A stretch of DNA of 64,000 nt from a virus, in the IMG/VR virus record IMGVR_UViG_3300025073_000027, positions 62,001-126,000 of that record; one strand, given 5' to 3'. The notes beneath the pieces were generated by a model. It made no database searches. It was not told the origin of the DNA and saw only the letters and a program-made list of their open reading frames with translations. Shown here piece after piece: positions 51,918 through 61,513 of this stretch; within the stretch, counting starts at the first letter, position 1; each line of letters starts with the position of its first letter. The translations under genes were made by a program, and so were the position numbers.

Positions 51918-52540
51918 GGGTTTTTATCGAACAACTTTAATTTTGCATAATACCGTTTTTCCATCCAACTAGAATAATTTACATTTTGCATTTCAATATC
52001 GCTATATGAATCTCTTTGAATGGCAATCATTTTAGGTACTGTAATATAGCAAGGTAAATTTGGAATAATATAATTACAATAAATTAGATCCAGCGGCATT
52101 CCATAAATACCTAGAATAGTAAAAATAATTTGAGGAATATATTTGTAATTTACACATATAGAATGTGTACTTTGGCAAAATGTTAATCTTCCGAGATGGT
52201 CTGTTTCTTGTATCACTTCACCTTGATAAATGTTCCCTCCAAGATAAAACAAACTCCAATCTTTTTGTTCTAATTCATTTAATGCTTTTGGCAATATTTC
52301 ATTATATTCATTAATAAGTTTAAAATCATCTTCAAATATCATTGCTGATTTTTGTTGCTGATATGCAAAATTTAAGCAATAAAGATGAGATAATAAGCAA
52401 CCAAATAAACCATTTTCAGTTTTTATCGCCGGAAAACGTATTACATCTGTAAAACCTAACTTAGCAATTTCAACTTTTGATTCTTCTAGCCTATCTTTTC
52501 TTTCATCAAGATTTATTAGAAATTTCATAAATTCAATCAT
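51914..52540 (-). CDS. Glycosyltransferase family 25-like protein
   Basis: 208 residues: FLINLDERKDRLEESKVEI at the N-terminus, FPAIKTENGLFGCLLSHLYC, AMIFEDDFKLINEY (the acidic E-D-D motif) and ALNELEQKDWSLFYLGGN. These are the marks of GT25 enzymes that add sugars to surface glycans. It is the last gene of the sugar island. The next gene upstream ends 8 bp before it. Confidence 0.8.
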   Translation of the reverse strand: MIEFMKFLINLDERKDRLEESKVEIAKLGFTDVIRFPAIKTENGLFGCLLSHLYCLNFAYQQQKSAMIFEDDFKLINEYNEILPKALNELEQKDWSLFYLGGNIYQGEVIQETDHLGRLTFCQSTHSICVNYKYIPQIIFTILGIYGMPLDLIYCNYIIPNLPCYITVPKMIAIQRDSYSDIEMQNVNYSSWMEKRYYAKLKLFDKNP

Positions 52541-52548
52541 ATTTATAC

Positions 52549-53523
52549 CTATTGATCATTAAAAACAATTCTACTTCCTCCTTTTTCAAATTTAAATGGT
52601 AAATTTTGAATATTTTTTATTTTGGTTTCTTCTAATAATTTTTTTTGTTTATCGGGTAAACAAAACGCTAATATAAATCCTCCTCCTCCCGCACCTAATA
52701 ATTTTCCACCACTTACACCATTTTTAATTAAAAAATTATATAATTCATCAATGTTATTATTTGTAATTTTAGAAGCCAATTGTTTTTTTAATTTCCATGA
52801 TTCATATAATAATGTGCCAATTATTTCTATATTGCCTTTTATTAATTGATATTTCGCTTCTTTACATAAGCCCAATAATTCAATTAAAATATTAAAATTT
52901 TTTTCTGAATTATTATTTTGTTCTTCTAAAATATTTGTTGCCATTCTTGTATTGCCAGTATAAAAAAGTAATAAATTTTTTTCTAATTCTTCAACAATAT
53001 CTTGAGAGCAAAATGTAAAAACATTAAAATGTGGTTGTTGATTTGTAAATTTTATTTGATTAAAACCACCATAAGTAACCGCTATTTGATCTTGAATACC
53101 GATATGTTTATGCAATTTATTTATTTCTATATCTATTGCTTCCTTTACTAACATATCCTTTGATATAGATTTATTTTTATAAGCATAAAGTATATGTAAT
53201 AATCCTACCGTTACTGCACTTGAACTTCCTAAACCAGAACCCCCAGGAATATCGGCCATAGTTGAAATTTCAATACCACATACATCAACTTTTTTAATTG
53301 CTTCTCTAGCCAATTCGTGTTTTAAATTATTTAAATTTGACACGTTTTCTGTTGTACTATATCCCAATCGAATATTATTATCAAATCTCTTTTTAGCAAT
53401 TACATATACATATTTATCTATAGTTGTCGAAAGAACCTCTCCATTATGTCGCTTATAAAATGATGGAAAATCCGTACCACCTCCAAATAAAGATATTCGA
53501 AATGGTGTTTTACTAATTATCAT
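52549..53523 (-). CDS. hddA: GHMP kinase, D-glycero-D-manno-heptose 7-phosphate kinase-like (HddA)
   Basis: 324 residues. The order is SKTPFRISLFGGGTDFPSFY at the N-terminus, ADIPGGSGLGSSSAVTVGLL (GHMP ATP loop, about 98) and SGGKLLGAGGGGFILAF near the C-terminus. This matches HddA-type sugar kinases that act after GmhA in GDP-heptose synthesis. It overlaps the GmhA gene by 11 bp, so the two are co-translated. No GmhB phosphatase or HddC nucleotidyltransferase is seen in the window. Confidence 0.82.
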   Translation of the reverse strand: MIISKTPFRISLFGGGTDFPSFYKRHNGEVLSTTIDKYVYVIAKKRFDNNIRLGYSTTENVSNLNNLKHELAREAIKKVDVCGIEISTMADIPGGSGLGSSSAVTVGLLHILYAYKNKSISKDMLVKEAIDIEINKLHKHIGIQDQIAVTYGGFNQIKFTNQQPHFNVFTFCSQDIVEELEKNLLLFYTGNTRMATNILEEQNNNSEKNFNILIELLGLCKEAKYQLIKGNIEIIGTLLYESWKLKKQLASKITNNNIDELYNFLIKNGVSGGKLLGAGGGGFILAFCLPDKQKKLLEETKIKNIQNLPFKFEKGGSRIVFNDQ

Positions 53524-54055
53524 TTAAACGCCTTTTTAATTCATCAATAATAAAATGAAAAATTATTGAATGAATAGATTCGCCAATAAATATATTTTTA
53601 GCATTAATACATATATCTAAATCAGTATATAAAGACAATGTTGATTTTTCATAAGACGGAGATGTAAAACTTATTGCAGGTAAGTTTCTAGTAAATTTTG
53701 TATACCAAACAGCATTAATAATGTTTTTAGAACAACCAGAACAGGAAATAGCAATCAATAAATATTGTTCATTATACCGTTTTAATTGTTCTAAAAAAAT
53801 TGACGCATAATCAACATCATTAGCAAAAGCTGTGACTAAACCAATATTATCCGTTAAACTACTTGCTTTCGCATTGCAAACCTTTACTAGATCCTGCGCA
53901 AAATGAGAACCAGAATATGCACTACCGCCATTGCCAATAATAAAAATTTGAATATTATTATTAATACAATATAAAATTCCTTGAATTGCCTGTTCTATTT
54001 TATTATTATCAATTTTAATTACATAATTATCTTTTATATATTGAGTAAATTTCAT
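53513..54055 (-). CDS. gmhA: SIS-domain phosphoheptose isomerase-like protein (GmhA)
   Basis: 180 residues with a single SIS domain: IFIIGNGGSAYSGSHFAQDL (about 38-57), LVTAFANDVDYASIFLEQL, LIAISCSGCSKNIINAV and a C-terminal HSIIFHFIIDEL. GmhA turns sedoheptulose 7-phosphate into D-glycero-D-manno-heptose 7-phosphate, the substrate of the kinase encoded next. The catalytic region (ND-D and the C-terminal His helix) appears kept. Confidence 0.82.
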   Translation of the reverse strand: MKFTQYIKDNYVIKIDNNKIEQAIQGILYCINNNIQIFIIGNGGSAYSGSHFAQDLVKVCNAKASSLTDNIGLVTAFANDVDYASIFLEQLKRYNEQYLLIAISCSGCSKNIINAVWYTKFTRNLPAISFTSPSYEKSTLSLYTDLDICINAKNIFIGESIHSIIFHFIIDELKRRLNDN

Positions 54056-54130
54056 TTTATTTCCAAAAATAATTTATGGTTTTTATATCGTATTTTTAAA
54101 TAATTAAAATTATTATAAAAAGTAAAATAA

Positions 54131-55102
54131 TTATATACTGCCATATGTATTAAACCACCTCCAAGTATCTTTTATAACACATGATAGATTAGAATAATCT
54201 GGTTGCCAACCTAATTTATTTATAGCCCTATCTCTTGATGCAATTAGTACAGAAGGATCACCTGGCCGTCTATCTGTAAATTCATAATTTATTTTATACT
54301 TAGTAATCTTTTCAGATAGTTCAATAATTTCTAACAAAGAAAAACCTTCTTCACTCCCTAAATTATAAACATCATTTTTTACAGTATCAAATTTATTCAT
54401 TGCTAAAATATGAGCATTAGCTACATCGACTACATGCAAATAATCTCTTACTGCCGTACCGTCTTTAGTATCATAGTCATTTCCAAATATTTTTAAGGTT
54501 TGATTATTTTTTATACATCTCATTATAGTTGGCAATAATCTTGTTTCTTCTTTACGTCTTTCACCATTTAACAAGGTAGAACCGCCCACATTAAAATACC
54601 TAAACATTACATAATCAAGATCATAACATTTTTGATACCACTTTAATATTCTTTCAAAAATATATTTTGATTCACCATAAGCATTTATAGGATTTTGAGG
54701 ATGATTTTCATCAATAGGAGTATATAATGGTATTCCATATGATGATGCAGTAGAAGAATGTATAAATTTATTAACTCCATGTTCTCGCATTGTATCTAAT
54801 AATGTAATTCCACCACTTATATTAGCATTAAAAAATAAAGAAGGATCAATCATAGATTTATCTATAATTGATTCGGCGGCAAAGTGAAATACGAAATCTA
54901 TTTTATTATCGGCAAATATGCGGTTTAACACATATTTATCTTGTACATCTCCATAATAAAATTTTATATTTTTATTTACTGCCTCTGGATAACTGGATGA
55001 AAAATTGTCTAATCCAATTACACTATATCCTTGCTCTACAAGTATTTCTGTTGTAATTGCACCTATGAATCCAGAACAACCAGTCACTAAAACATTATTC
55101 AT
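54131..55102 (-). CDS. galE: UDP-glucose 4-epimerase-like protein (GalE)
   Basis: 323 residues of the extended SDR family: NVLVTGCSGFIGAITTEIL (NAD site), FHFAAES, HSSTASSYG, NAYGESKYIFERIL (Y-x-x-x-K), FRYFNVGG, TAVRDYLHVVDVANAH and NLGSEEGFSLLEII. It interconverts UDP-glucose and UDP-galactose or their N-acetyl forms. Its start shares one base with the stop of the upstream gene. Confidence 0.88.
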   Translation of the reverse strand: MNNVLVTGCSGFIGAITTEILVEQGYSVIGLDNFSSSYPEAVNKNIKFYYGDVQDKYVLNRIFADNKIDFVFHFAAESIIDKSMIDPSLFFNANISGGITLLDTMREHGVNKFIHSSTASSYGIPLYTPIDENHPQNPINAYGESKYIFERILKWYQKCYDLDYVMFRYFNVGGSTLLNGERRKEETRLLPTIMRCIKNNQTLKIFGNDYDTKDGTAVRDYLHVVDVANAHILAMNKFDTVKNDVYNLGSEEGFSLLEIIELSEKITKYKINYEFTDRRPGDPSVLIASRDRAINKLGWQPDYSNLSCVIKDTWRWFNTYGSI

Positions 55103-55968
55103 TATTTAATATAATCCTTAAATTTATTTTGGTTTTCTACAATATATAATGGATGGGTTTCTAATGTAATTGGTACTATACTAAATTTGCTTGGGCGAAA
55201 ATATAGATCGTGACCATTGGTAATACAATTGTCAATATTATCTTGAATACTATCTTTTATTTTTGAAGTATTTAACATTTGCTCCGCATGAGATTCAATT
55301 TTATATTTGATTTTATCCGCACCTCCCATATATGAAAAATGCCATCCAGCATTAGAAACTGAAAATCCACGCCTACGCATTCTCAATTCACAAAGAGAAA
55401 ATTGCTTGAAATTTTTTAGAGTTAAAATTGTATTACCAAACCAATGTTCTTCTTTAAGACAATTGAAATAATAAAAATACATATCGTTTTCTAAATTATA
55501 GATTTCATTTAAATCCAGTTGAGGAATAAGAGATTCAATAACGTTCTTACGAGGAATTTCATCAGCCTCATCTAAAATAAGAATATCATTTAGATCAAAT
55601 CTATCCATTGCCCTAATAAGACATTCTGATTCATAAGTAATGGCGACATAATCGGGTCGATTTTTAGGAAACCAATCCGCTCGAATAACCTTATCGATTA
55701 CATTTTTATGCAATTCATTTTTAGGATGCATAGACAACATTTCATCATAGTTGTTAGGGGTATCGTCTATAATTTGATGAATTATCTTATCTTGAAATTT
55801 TTTGAAATAATCTTTATTCTCGTTATAAAATAAAGGTTTGGGATTTTGTGAATGAGTTTTTGTGCTTTCCGATAGGATAAAATAATCAACCACATCGTAT
55901 AATTCATTTAATCTTACTTCCAATTGCGCCAATTCATTAAAAAAAATAAAAGCATTGATAACTGTCAT
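55102..55968 (-). CDS. Glycosyltransferase family 17-like protein
   Basis: 288 residues: INAFIFFNELAQLEVRLNEL at the N-terminus, FILSESTKTHSQNPKPLFY, DILILDEADEIPRKNVIE (acidic motif) and SNAGWHFSYMGGADKIKYKI. This is the GT17 pattern (N-acetylglucosaminyltransferase-like). It overlaps the gene on its upstream side by 4 bp. It would add a sugar to a surface or virion glycan. Confidence 0.82.
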   Translation of the reverse strand: MTVINAFIFFNELAQLEVRLNELYDVVDYFILSESTKTHSQNPKPLFYNENKDYFKKFQDKIIHQIIDDTPNNYDEMLSMHPKNELHKNVIDKVIRADWFPKNRPDYVAITYESECLIRAMDRFDLNDILILDEADEIPRKNVIESLIPQLDLNEIYNLENDMYFYYFNCLKEEHWFGNTILTLKNFKQFSLCELRMRRRGFSVSNAGWHFSYMGGADKIKYKIESHAEQMLNTSKIKDSIQDNIDNCITNGHDLYFRPSKFSIVPITLETHPLYIVENQNKFKDYIK

Positions 55969-56852
55969 ATATTTTTCCCTTTTGTTCTTTCTTCTTCAAT
56001 AATCTGTTCATAATTAAATAACTTACCATATCTATTCATAAAATTAAATCCAAATGTCCATATGTCTGAATTAGCCCAAAAACCATTTGAAATATTATGC
56101 CTTGACCAATATTTAGGAGCAATAATATTTATTGCATTTTTATTTAACCAAGCTGGAAATATAGCAAATCCACTATTAGATAAAATTAAATTTTTTGCTT
56201 GATTAATAACATAATAATCACAACCAATTGAAAAATGATATACGGGTACATTGAATACGTTTTTATAAAATTGAGGATCTTCAGTAATAACAATAAATTT
56301 CATTCTAGGATTGATTTTCAGCATTTGTTGAAAAGCATGATTCCAGTATTCTTGTCCTAAAAATAAAGACGGAATTCCTCTATATTCTCCACCTCGACAA
56401 TTTATCACACAAAGATTTTCATTAAATTCAATACCATTATTATTTAAAATTTGATTATATTCATTAATCTTTTCTTCTTTTATCGATAACCATTGCCTAA
56501 CTTTTTCTTTATCATAGTATCGAGCATCATGACAACAATAAATAATCAATTTTGTATTATCTGGAACATTGAATATATCTGGTTGAAAAGGATGATAGTT
56601 ATAATCTGGATATCGAATTATTTTTTCTTCCCAAGTATTTGTAATGCTTGAATGTAATTGACCGTAAGGTGTATGATTTATTTCACCATAATCAATTTCA
56701 AGAAAATCCATTTGTTCTTTACCGCTATAATAATCATGTGATGTTACTGGATTGATACCCCATGAATAATTATTCTTTTCTGCAACTGATCTAACCATGA
56801 GATATCGAACTAGATGATCGCCAATATTCCCTGTTAAATCCGTTGTGATCAT
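55965..56852 (-). CDS. Glycosyltransferase, GT11 (fucosyltransferase)-like
   Basis: 295 residues. It shows DLTGNIGDHLVRYLMVRSVA at the N-terminus, and LCVINCRGGEYRGIPSLFLG in the place of the V-x-R-R-G-D-Y motif of GT11. KFIVITEDPQFYK and LILSNSGFAIFPAWLN follow, as in the C-terminal half of these enzymes. The central motif departs from the consensus, so the donor sugar is uncertain. It overlaps both neighbours by 4 bp. Confidence 0.6.
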   Translation of the reverse strand: MITTDLTGNIGDHLVRYLMVRSVAEKNNYSWGINPVTSHDYYSGKEQMDFLEIDYGEINHTPYGQLHSSITNTWEEKIIRYPDYNYHPFQPDIFNVPDNTKLIIYCCHDARYYDKEKVRQWLSIKEEKINEYNQILNNNGIEFNENLCVINCRGGEYRGIPSLFLGQEYWNHAFQQMLKINPRMKFIVITEDPQFYKNVFNVPVYHFSIGCDYYVINQAKNLILSNSGFAIFPAWLNKNAINIIAPKYWSRHNISNGFWANSDIWTFGFNFMNRYGKLFNYEQIIEEERTKGKNI

Positions 56853-57490
56853 AATTTTTTCTTTTCAATAACCGCTAATTCGCCATATATTTCGATATTA
56901 GCAATTTCATTTATGATTATATTTAATCTATCTTGTGAAATATAATGAGAAAATAAAATATTATTTTTTAAATTTAAAATCCAGTTTAAAGTTGATGAAT
57001 TTGGATCATCAAATTCTCTAAATTCTCTAATTAAACAAACAGCTAAATCTTCAATAAAATAATAACCACCAGGAATAAGATAATCCCATAATATATTAAA
57101 ACTTTTTTGTTGATCCCAAGATCGATGAGAACCATCATCAATAATAACATCTAAAGATATATTATTAAAATAATTTAATACTTCTTCATCTGCCTGATCG
57201 CCTACAATAACTTTAATTTGAGTAGTTTCAATATCTTCTTTTTTTATCGTACAAGCAGGATCAGAGAAATTATCAATTCCATAAATAGTAGCGAGTGGCA
57301 ACCATTCTGCCCACATTTTATGACTCCAACCTTCTCTAATTCCTATTTCTAAAAAATTTTTAATAATGTGTTTTTTATTATTTAAATATTGATAATAAAT
57401 AGGAGTATATCCGTGATAAATATTTTGACCAATATCATTTGTTCTTTTATCTGTACCATATTTTCTAGCTAATATATCTAATTCATTCAT
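56849..57490 (-). CDS. SAM-dependent sugar O-methyltransferase-like protein
   Basis: 213 residues from ATG 57490, which shares a base with the upstream stop (TAATG). A longer form from 57505 is possible. It starts MNELDILARKYGTDK, with SAM motif NFLEIGIREGWSHKMWAEW, then LDVIIDDGSHRSWDQQKSF and IPGGYYFIEDL. This matches the macrocin/CmcI-type O-methyltransferases that modify sugars. Its place in the glycan island supports methylation of a surface sugar. Confidence 0.72.
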   Translation of the reverse strand: MNELDILARKYGTDKRTNDIGQNIYHGYTPIYYQYLNNKKHIIKNFLEIGIREGWSHKMWAEWLPLATIYGIDNFSDPACTIKKEDIETTQIKVIVGDQADEEVLNYFNNISLDVIIDDGSHRSWDQQKSFNILWDYLIPGGYYFIEDLAVCLIREFREFDDPNSSTLNWILNLKNNILFSHYISQDRLNIIINEIANIEIYGELAVIEKKKL

Positions 57491-58170
57491 TATTTCTCTC
57501 GCCATTTATTTGTAAAAATATAATATAATGCTCGTTCTATTAAAAATGCCTCAGCAGGAATTCTATGATAATCTACATAACTCATTAATTTCTCATAAAA
57601 CTTTTTACTATAAAATAAAATATTTTCTTTTGGCACAATATATTGTCCACCTGGAGAAAATCTAATCCATTTTAAATATCTTGGATTTTTAAATTCTGGA
57701 TTTTCAAATATAGCATCTAAAAATTCATTATAAAAAGTAAAATAACGATGTGTCTCAGAACCATGTGTTTCAGAATGAGAATAAAGATACCATGATGTAT
57801 TTATTTCCATATATCCACCATCCACAGGATCTTTACGATAAGCAGAAGATTCAGGCACATTAGAATAATCTTCTAGTGGTGTAAAAAATTCATTATAAAT
57901 AAGTTTATCAAATGTTTCTCGTTTACAATGAGTCCAAGGATCACCTTCCAAAAATGCTACAAGAGGAGGTAAATTATTATAATTTTCAATAATATATAAA
58001 CAGATATCATTTATGTTATATCCTACATTATTTATTCTTCGTATCTTGTCACTTTCAGGCAAGTTGTGGCTTTTATCGAAAATCAAATAATCATCTGTAT
58101 ATTCTTCCACCCATGAAACATCATTGTTCCACGCACTTATTACAAAAAATGCTTTTGGTTTAATTTTCAT
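57490..58170 (-). CDS. DUF3431-like protein of the glycan island
   Basis: 226 residues: VISAWNNDVSWVEEYTDDY, IRRINNVGYNINDICLYIIE, LPPLVAFLEGDPWTHCKRET, WIRFSPGGQYIVPKENILFY and IPAEAFLIERALYYIF. This order matches DUF3431, proteins often next to glycosyltransferases and suspected to act on glycans. The activity is unknown. It overlaps the upstream gene by 4 bp. Confidence 0.7.
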   Translation of the reverse strand: MKIKPKAFFVISAWNNDVSWVEEYTDDYLIFDKSHNLPESDKIRRINNVGYNINDICLYIIENYNNLPPLVAFLEGDPWTHCKRETFDKLIYNEFFTPLEDYSNVPESSAYRKDPVDGGYMEINTSWYLYSHSETHGSETHRYFTFYNEFLDAIFENPEFKNPRYLKWIRFSPGGQYIVPKENILFYSKKFYEKLMSYVDYHRIPAEAFLIERALYYIFTNKWREK

Positions 58171-58823
58171 AAAACTCCTTTATTTGCAGGATTCATAAAC
58201 TTATGAAATCCGAAACTAGGAACACCTTGATTTTCTGGTACAGGATTTTCATAAGAAAATTGTGCAGCCAATTCTACAGGAGCATATTTAATTCCTTCTT
58301 CTAAAAATTCTTTTTTATAGTAACAACAAATATTCCCATCCTCATTTTTCCAACCTTGTTCACTTCTCAAGTTCCATCCCTTTTGTTCTGGCAAAGAAAG
58401 TAATCGCTTAGATCTCATTGAAAGCCCACCGTTGCCCACCCTCGAACGAGTTCCATCATTTGCCATATATGCACCATCAATTATCTTCCAAGGCGCACCG
58501 CAATAATCATAATTTAAAAACTCATTAGTCCAAAGTGAAGAAGTTGCAATCCACGCATGATATTGAATAGTTAAACAATATTCTGTATCTACATGTTTAT
58601 AAAGTTTTCGAAAAAAATATTCATTAAAATTATCAATATGATTTATTGTTGGTGCAAATTCCCATGTAATAAAATCGGGTAAATTATCTGGTTTTTTATC
58701 AGAAATCAATTTCACACTACCAAAATTAATATTTTTGCAACTTTTTTGTATCGCCCAAATTGTTTCAGGTATTTTTATGCAGGAATAAGCAATCAATGTT
58801 ACATCTGGTAATTGTATTTTCAT
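58167..58823 (-). CDS. DUF5672-like putative glycosyltransferase
   Basis: 218 residues: LPDVTLIAYSCIKIPETIWA, IDNFNEYFFRKLYKHVDTEY, CLTIQYHAWIATSSLWTNEF, YDYCGAPW and RVGNGGLSMRSKRLL. This is the DUF5672 pattern, a family with a glycosyltransferase-like fold. It overlaps its neighbours by 4 bp at both ends. Confidence 0.75.
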   Translation of the reverse strand: MKIQLPDVTLIAYSCIKIPETIWAIQKSCKNINFGSVKLISDKKPDNLPDFITWEFAPTINHIDNFNEYFFRKLYKHVDTEYCLTIQYHAWIATSSLWTNEFLNYDYCGAPWKIIDGAYMANDGTRSRVGNGGLSMRSKRLLSLPEQKGWNLRSEQGWKNEDGNICCYYKKEFLEEGIKYAPVELAAQFSYENPVPENQGVPSFGFHKFMNPANKGVL

Positions 58824-59515
58824 ATTTTAAGACCATATTTATCGAGAATATATTTATTTTCTTTTTCGATCAAATTACTTGATATAGACGAAGTAATAGA
58901 ACCATCCCACAAATAATTTACCATTCCCATTTGTCTAACAAGTTTTGGATATCCATATTTTATAAACAATCTAAAATACCAATCACAATCGTAGGCATAA
59001 CTCAAATTTCCATCCATTTCAGGTAAACCATTTATATTTTTTACCGTTACTGCTGAAGGTGATCCTAAAGTATTTCTAATAAAAATTTGTGGATTTATAT
59101 CTGGTAAATGCCTACGAAAATAATTATGCCAATCATATGTATGAATATAATCTGTAAATAACCAAATTACATGTTCTTCTAAATTATCTACAATAATGTT
59201 CAATGAATATTCATCATATAGATAATCATCCATGCACAATACTTTTATCCATTTGCCGATTGATTTTTTTATTGCGCTATTTGTATTTAAAGCTGCTCCC
59301 AACCTTGTTTTATTTTTATGGTATTTTATATCTAATTTATTGTCCCATTCTTTACACAAGTTCATAACATCATTATTTTGCGAGTCATCGCTTATTGTAA
59401 TATCAAAATTTTTATAATTTTGCCGATATAAGATTTCAAAAGAATGACTTAAAACCAGTGTGCCATAACCATTACATTCATAAGTTGGAATCGCTACACT
59501 TAAATATTTACTCAT
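58820..59515 (-). CDS. Glycosyltransferase family 2
   Basis: 231 residues with a GT-A fold: YLSVAIPTYECNGYGTLVL, FDITISDDSQNNDVM, TRLGAALNTNSAIKKSIGKW, IKVLCMDDYLYDEYSL (the D-x-D-like metal site) and the later CDWYFRLFIKYG. It transfers a sugar from a nucleotide donor. It overlaps the reductase gene upstream by 4 bp. Confidence 0.85.
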   Translation of the reverse strand: MSKYLSVAIPTYECNGYGTLVLSHSFEILYRQNYKNFDITISDDSQNNDVMNLCKEWDNKLDIKYHKNKTRLGAALNTNSAIKKSIGKWIKVLCMDDYLYDEYSLNIIVDNLEEHVIWLFTDYIHTYDWHNYFRRHLPDINPQIFIRNTLGSPSAVTVKNINGLPEMDGNLSYAYDCDWYFRLFIKYGYPKLVRQMGMVNYLWDGSITSSISSNLIEKENKYILDKYGLKI

Positions 59516-60201
59516 TCAAAAGCTTCCTTCATTTTATCAATATTCATAGTTATATCTAAAGGCATAGAACGATGTATTTTTTTATTTGTGATTTGAATAT
59601 CTTTATTTGTTTCTTGTGCTAATTGTCCCATAGATTTAACTTTAGTACCAACATTATAAACACCAATCGCATTTTTATTTATTAATTTAATAATTAAAGA
59701 AGCAACAATATCCACATAATCAAAATTTCCAAATTGAAGTATTGCTTCCGAATATGGAAATGGACGAGGTTTAAAAGAAGTTCTAATAATAAGATAATTT
59801 AATAAACGTAATTGAACATGTCCATCTGCCAATAATTTAGTATATGTATACCAGTTAGGGCAATTAGCAGGAGGATCTTTTTCAGAAGCATTAGGGGAAG
59901 AATTACTGTAAATATAATCAGTACTTATATGAATAATTTTTTTTCTATATTCCGAACAATAATCTGCTAAATCAGCTACACCTTTATAATTAATATCCCA
60001 ATGCTTTTGTTTATTATCACTATAAGTATCTGTATAACCAATACAATTTAATATTTCATCATATTTTTTTAAATAATCAACATAAGTATATAAAGCAGTA
60101 AAATCAAAATTATCTTTTTTACGACTTATATAATCCCATCCGGTTTGTTTTTGTATTTCTAAACCTAGTAAACCATCTCCTAAAATTAAAATTTTACTCA
60201 T
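59512..60201 (-). CDS. RmlD-like sugar-nucleotide reductase (SDR)
   Basis: 229 residues from ATG 60201, with AAGGA about 9 bases upstream. The TTG at 60207 is less likely. Motifs are KILILGDGLLGLEI (NAD(P) site), ILNCIGYTDTY, IIHISTDYIYS and YTYTKLLADG (Y-x-x-x-K). The family includes dTDP-4-dehydrorhamnose reductase. Here it probably reduces the keto sugar made by the RfbH-like enzyme encoded directly upstream, with which it overlaps by 8 bp. Confidence 0.75.
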   Translation of the reverse strand: MSKILILGDGLLGLEIQKQTGWDYISRKKDNFDFTALYTYVDYLKKYDEILNCIGYTDTYSDNKQKHWDINYKGVADLADYCSEYRKKIIHISTDYIYSNSSPNASEKDPPANCPNWYTYTKLLADGHVQLRLLNYLIIRTSFKPRPFPYSEAILQFGNFDYVDIVASLIIKLINKNAIGVYNVGTKVKSMGQLAQETNKDIQITNKKIHRSMPLDITMNIDKMKEAFE

Positions 60202-61507
60202 TATCAAATTTCCTTAACATATCCTCTACATAATTCAATATATTTGGACCATAATGTGGGGGATTTCCAGTAAAAAATGTTAAATCCAATACAGTATTTG
60301 CCACAGGGTACTTCTTATGATCATCTAAAAACGAATATGCGGGATGCAAGAGTAGATTACCAGAAAATAATGACCGAGTTTGTATTTTTGAATTTTCTAA
60401 ATATGCTACAAGTTTTTGCTTTAATTCTTTATTATCACAAATTATAAAATTACCAAACCATGCCGTATCAGAATGTTCTAATTCTTCTGGTAGATGGATA
60501 TTCTTTATATACCTCATAAACAATTCAGAAATAATTTTATGATTACATTTCCTTTTATCTAATATTTCATCTAGTTTATCTAATTGTTTTAAACCGATAG
60601 ATCCCAAAAGTTCAGGGGGAATCAAGTTAAAACCAATTTCCGTAAACGTGTAGCGATGATCAACAGTTTCGCAATATTTTGGGGCAAGCCAATTATTAAA
60701 GCGTTCTCCACAAGCACCTAGCGGTAAAAGATTTTGTGTTGATTGACAATGGCAACCTCTACCCCAAGTCGCTAATCTACGAGCAATCAAAATGATTTCT
60801 TCATTTGATGAACTAATCATGCCACCTTGAATCGTAGATATTGTATGTGCAGGATAAAAAGATTCAGAAGTTGCTACAGCATATTGATTCAAATTATTAT
60901 ATCGCCAAAGAGATCCTAAACTATCACATCCGTCTAAAATCAGCTTTATATCATGACTTACACATATTTCTAGTATAAAATCTAAATCTGGACTATTGCC
61001 TAAAACTGGACTTAGAAATATTGCCTTAGTTTTATTCGTTATTTTTTCTTCAATTAAATTAAGATCAATGTTATATGTACTTTTTTCAGAATCAATAAAA
61101 ACAGGTATTAAATTATTTTGATATATTACACTAATGGTTGTCGGAAAAGCAACTGGCGATACTAATATTTCTGATCCATCAGGCCAATCATAATAAATTT
61201 TTAACGCATTTATCATAATCAAATTTGCACTACTACCACTATTCAAAAAAACAGCATACTTATCACCAATTTTTTTAGCAAATTTAGTTTCAAATAAATG
61301 AGTATCACTTCCACCAACCAACCATTTACCAGCAAGCAATGATTTAATTCCTGAAATTAATTCATTATAATCCCAATAAGGTGAAGAATAAAGTACAAAA
61401 GATTTTCCAGGTTCAAAAGTTTTATCATTTAGATATGCGTAGGGCATTATATTATGTTTATATTTTAATTCTTCAATAAATTTTAGTATTTCATTATCAA
61501 TAGACAA
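60194..61507 (-). CDS. rfbH: RfbH/E1-like CDP-4-keto-6-deoxyglucose 3-dehydrase
   Basis: 437 residues of the DegT/DnrJ PLP family. The usual PLP Lys is replaced by His (SFYPAHTISTIQGG, H221), as in E1/RfbH. The iron-sulfur pattern of E1 is kept: C194, then 57 residues, then C252-H-C254, with a further Cys at 266 (spacing 11, against 7 in E1). It removes the 3-hydroxyl in 3,6-dideoxyhexose synthesis. The start appears to be TTG 61507 with GGAG in the end of the upstream gene. The partner reductase (E3) is not seen in the window. Confidence 0.82.
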   Translation of the reverse strand: MSIDNEILKFIEELKYKHNIMPYAYLNDKTFEPGKSFVLYSSPYWDYNELISGIKSLLAGKWLVGGSDTHLFETKFAKKIGDKYAVFLNSGSSANLIMINALKIYYDWPDGSEILVSPVAFPTTISVIYQNNLIPVFIDSEKSTYNIDLNLIEEKITNKTKAIFLSPVLGNSPDLDFILEICVSHDIKLILDGCDSLGSLWRYNNLNQYAVATSESFYPAHTISTIQGGMISSSNEEIILIARRLATWGRGCHCQSTQNLLPLGACGERFNNWLAPKYCETVDHRYTFTEIGFNLIPPELLGSIGLKQLDKLDEILDKRKCNHKIISELFMRYIKNIHLPEELEHSDTAWFGNFIICDNKELKQKLVAYLENSKIQTRSLFSGNLLLHPAYSFLDDHKKYPVANTVLDLTFFTGNPPHYGPNILNYVEDMLRKFDNE

Positions 61508-61513
61508 CTTATA

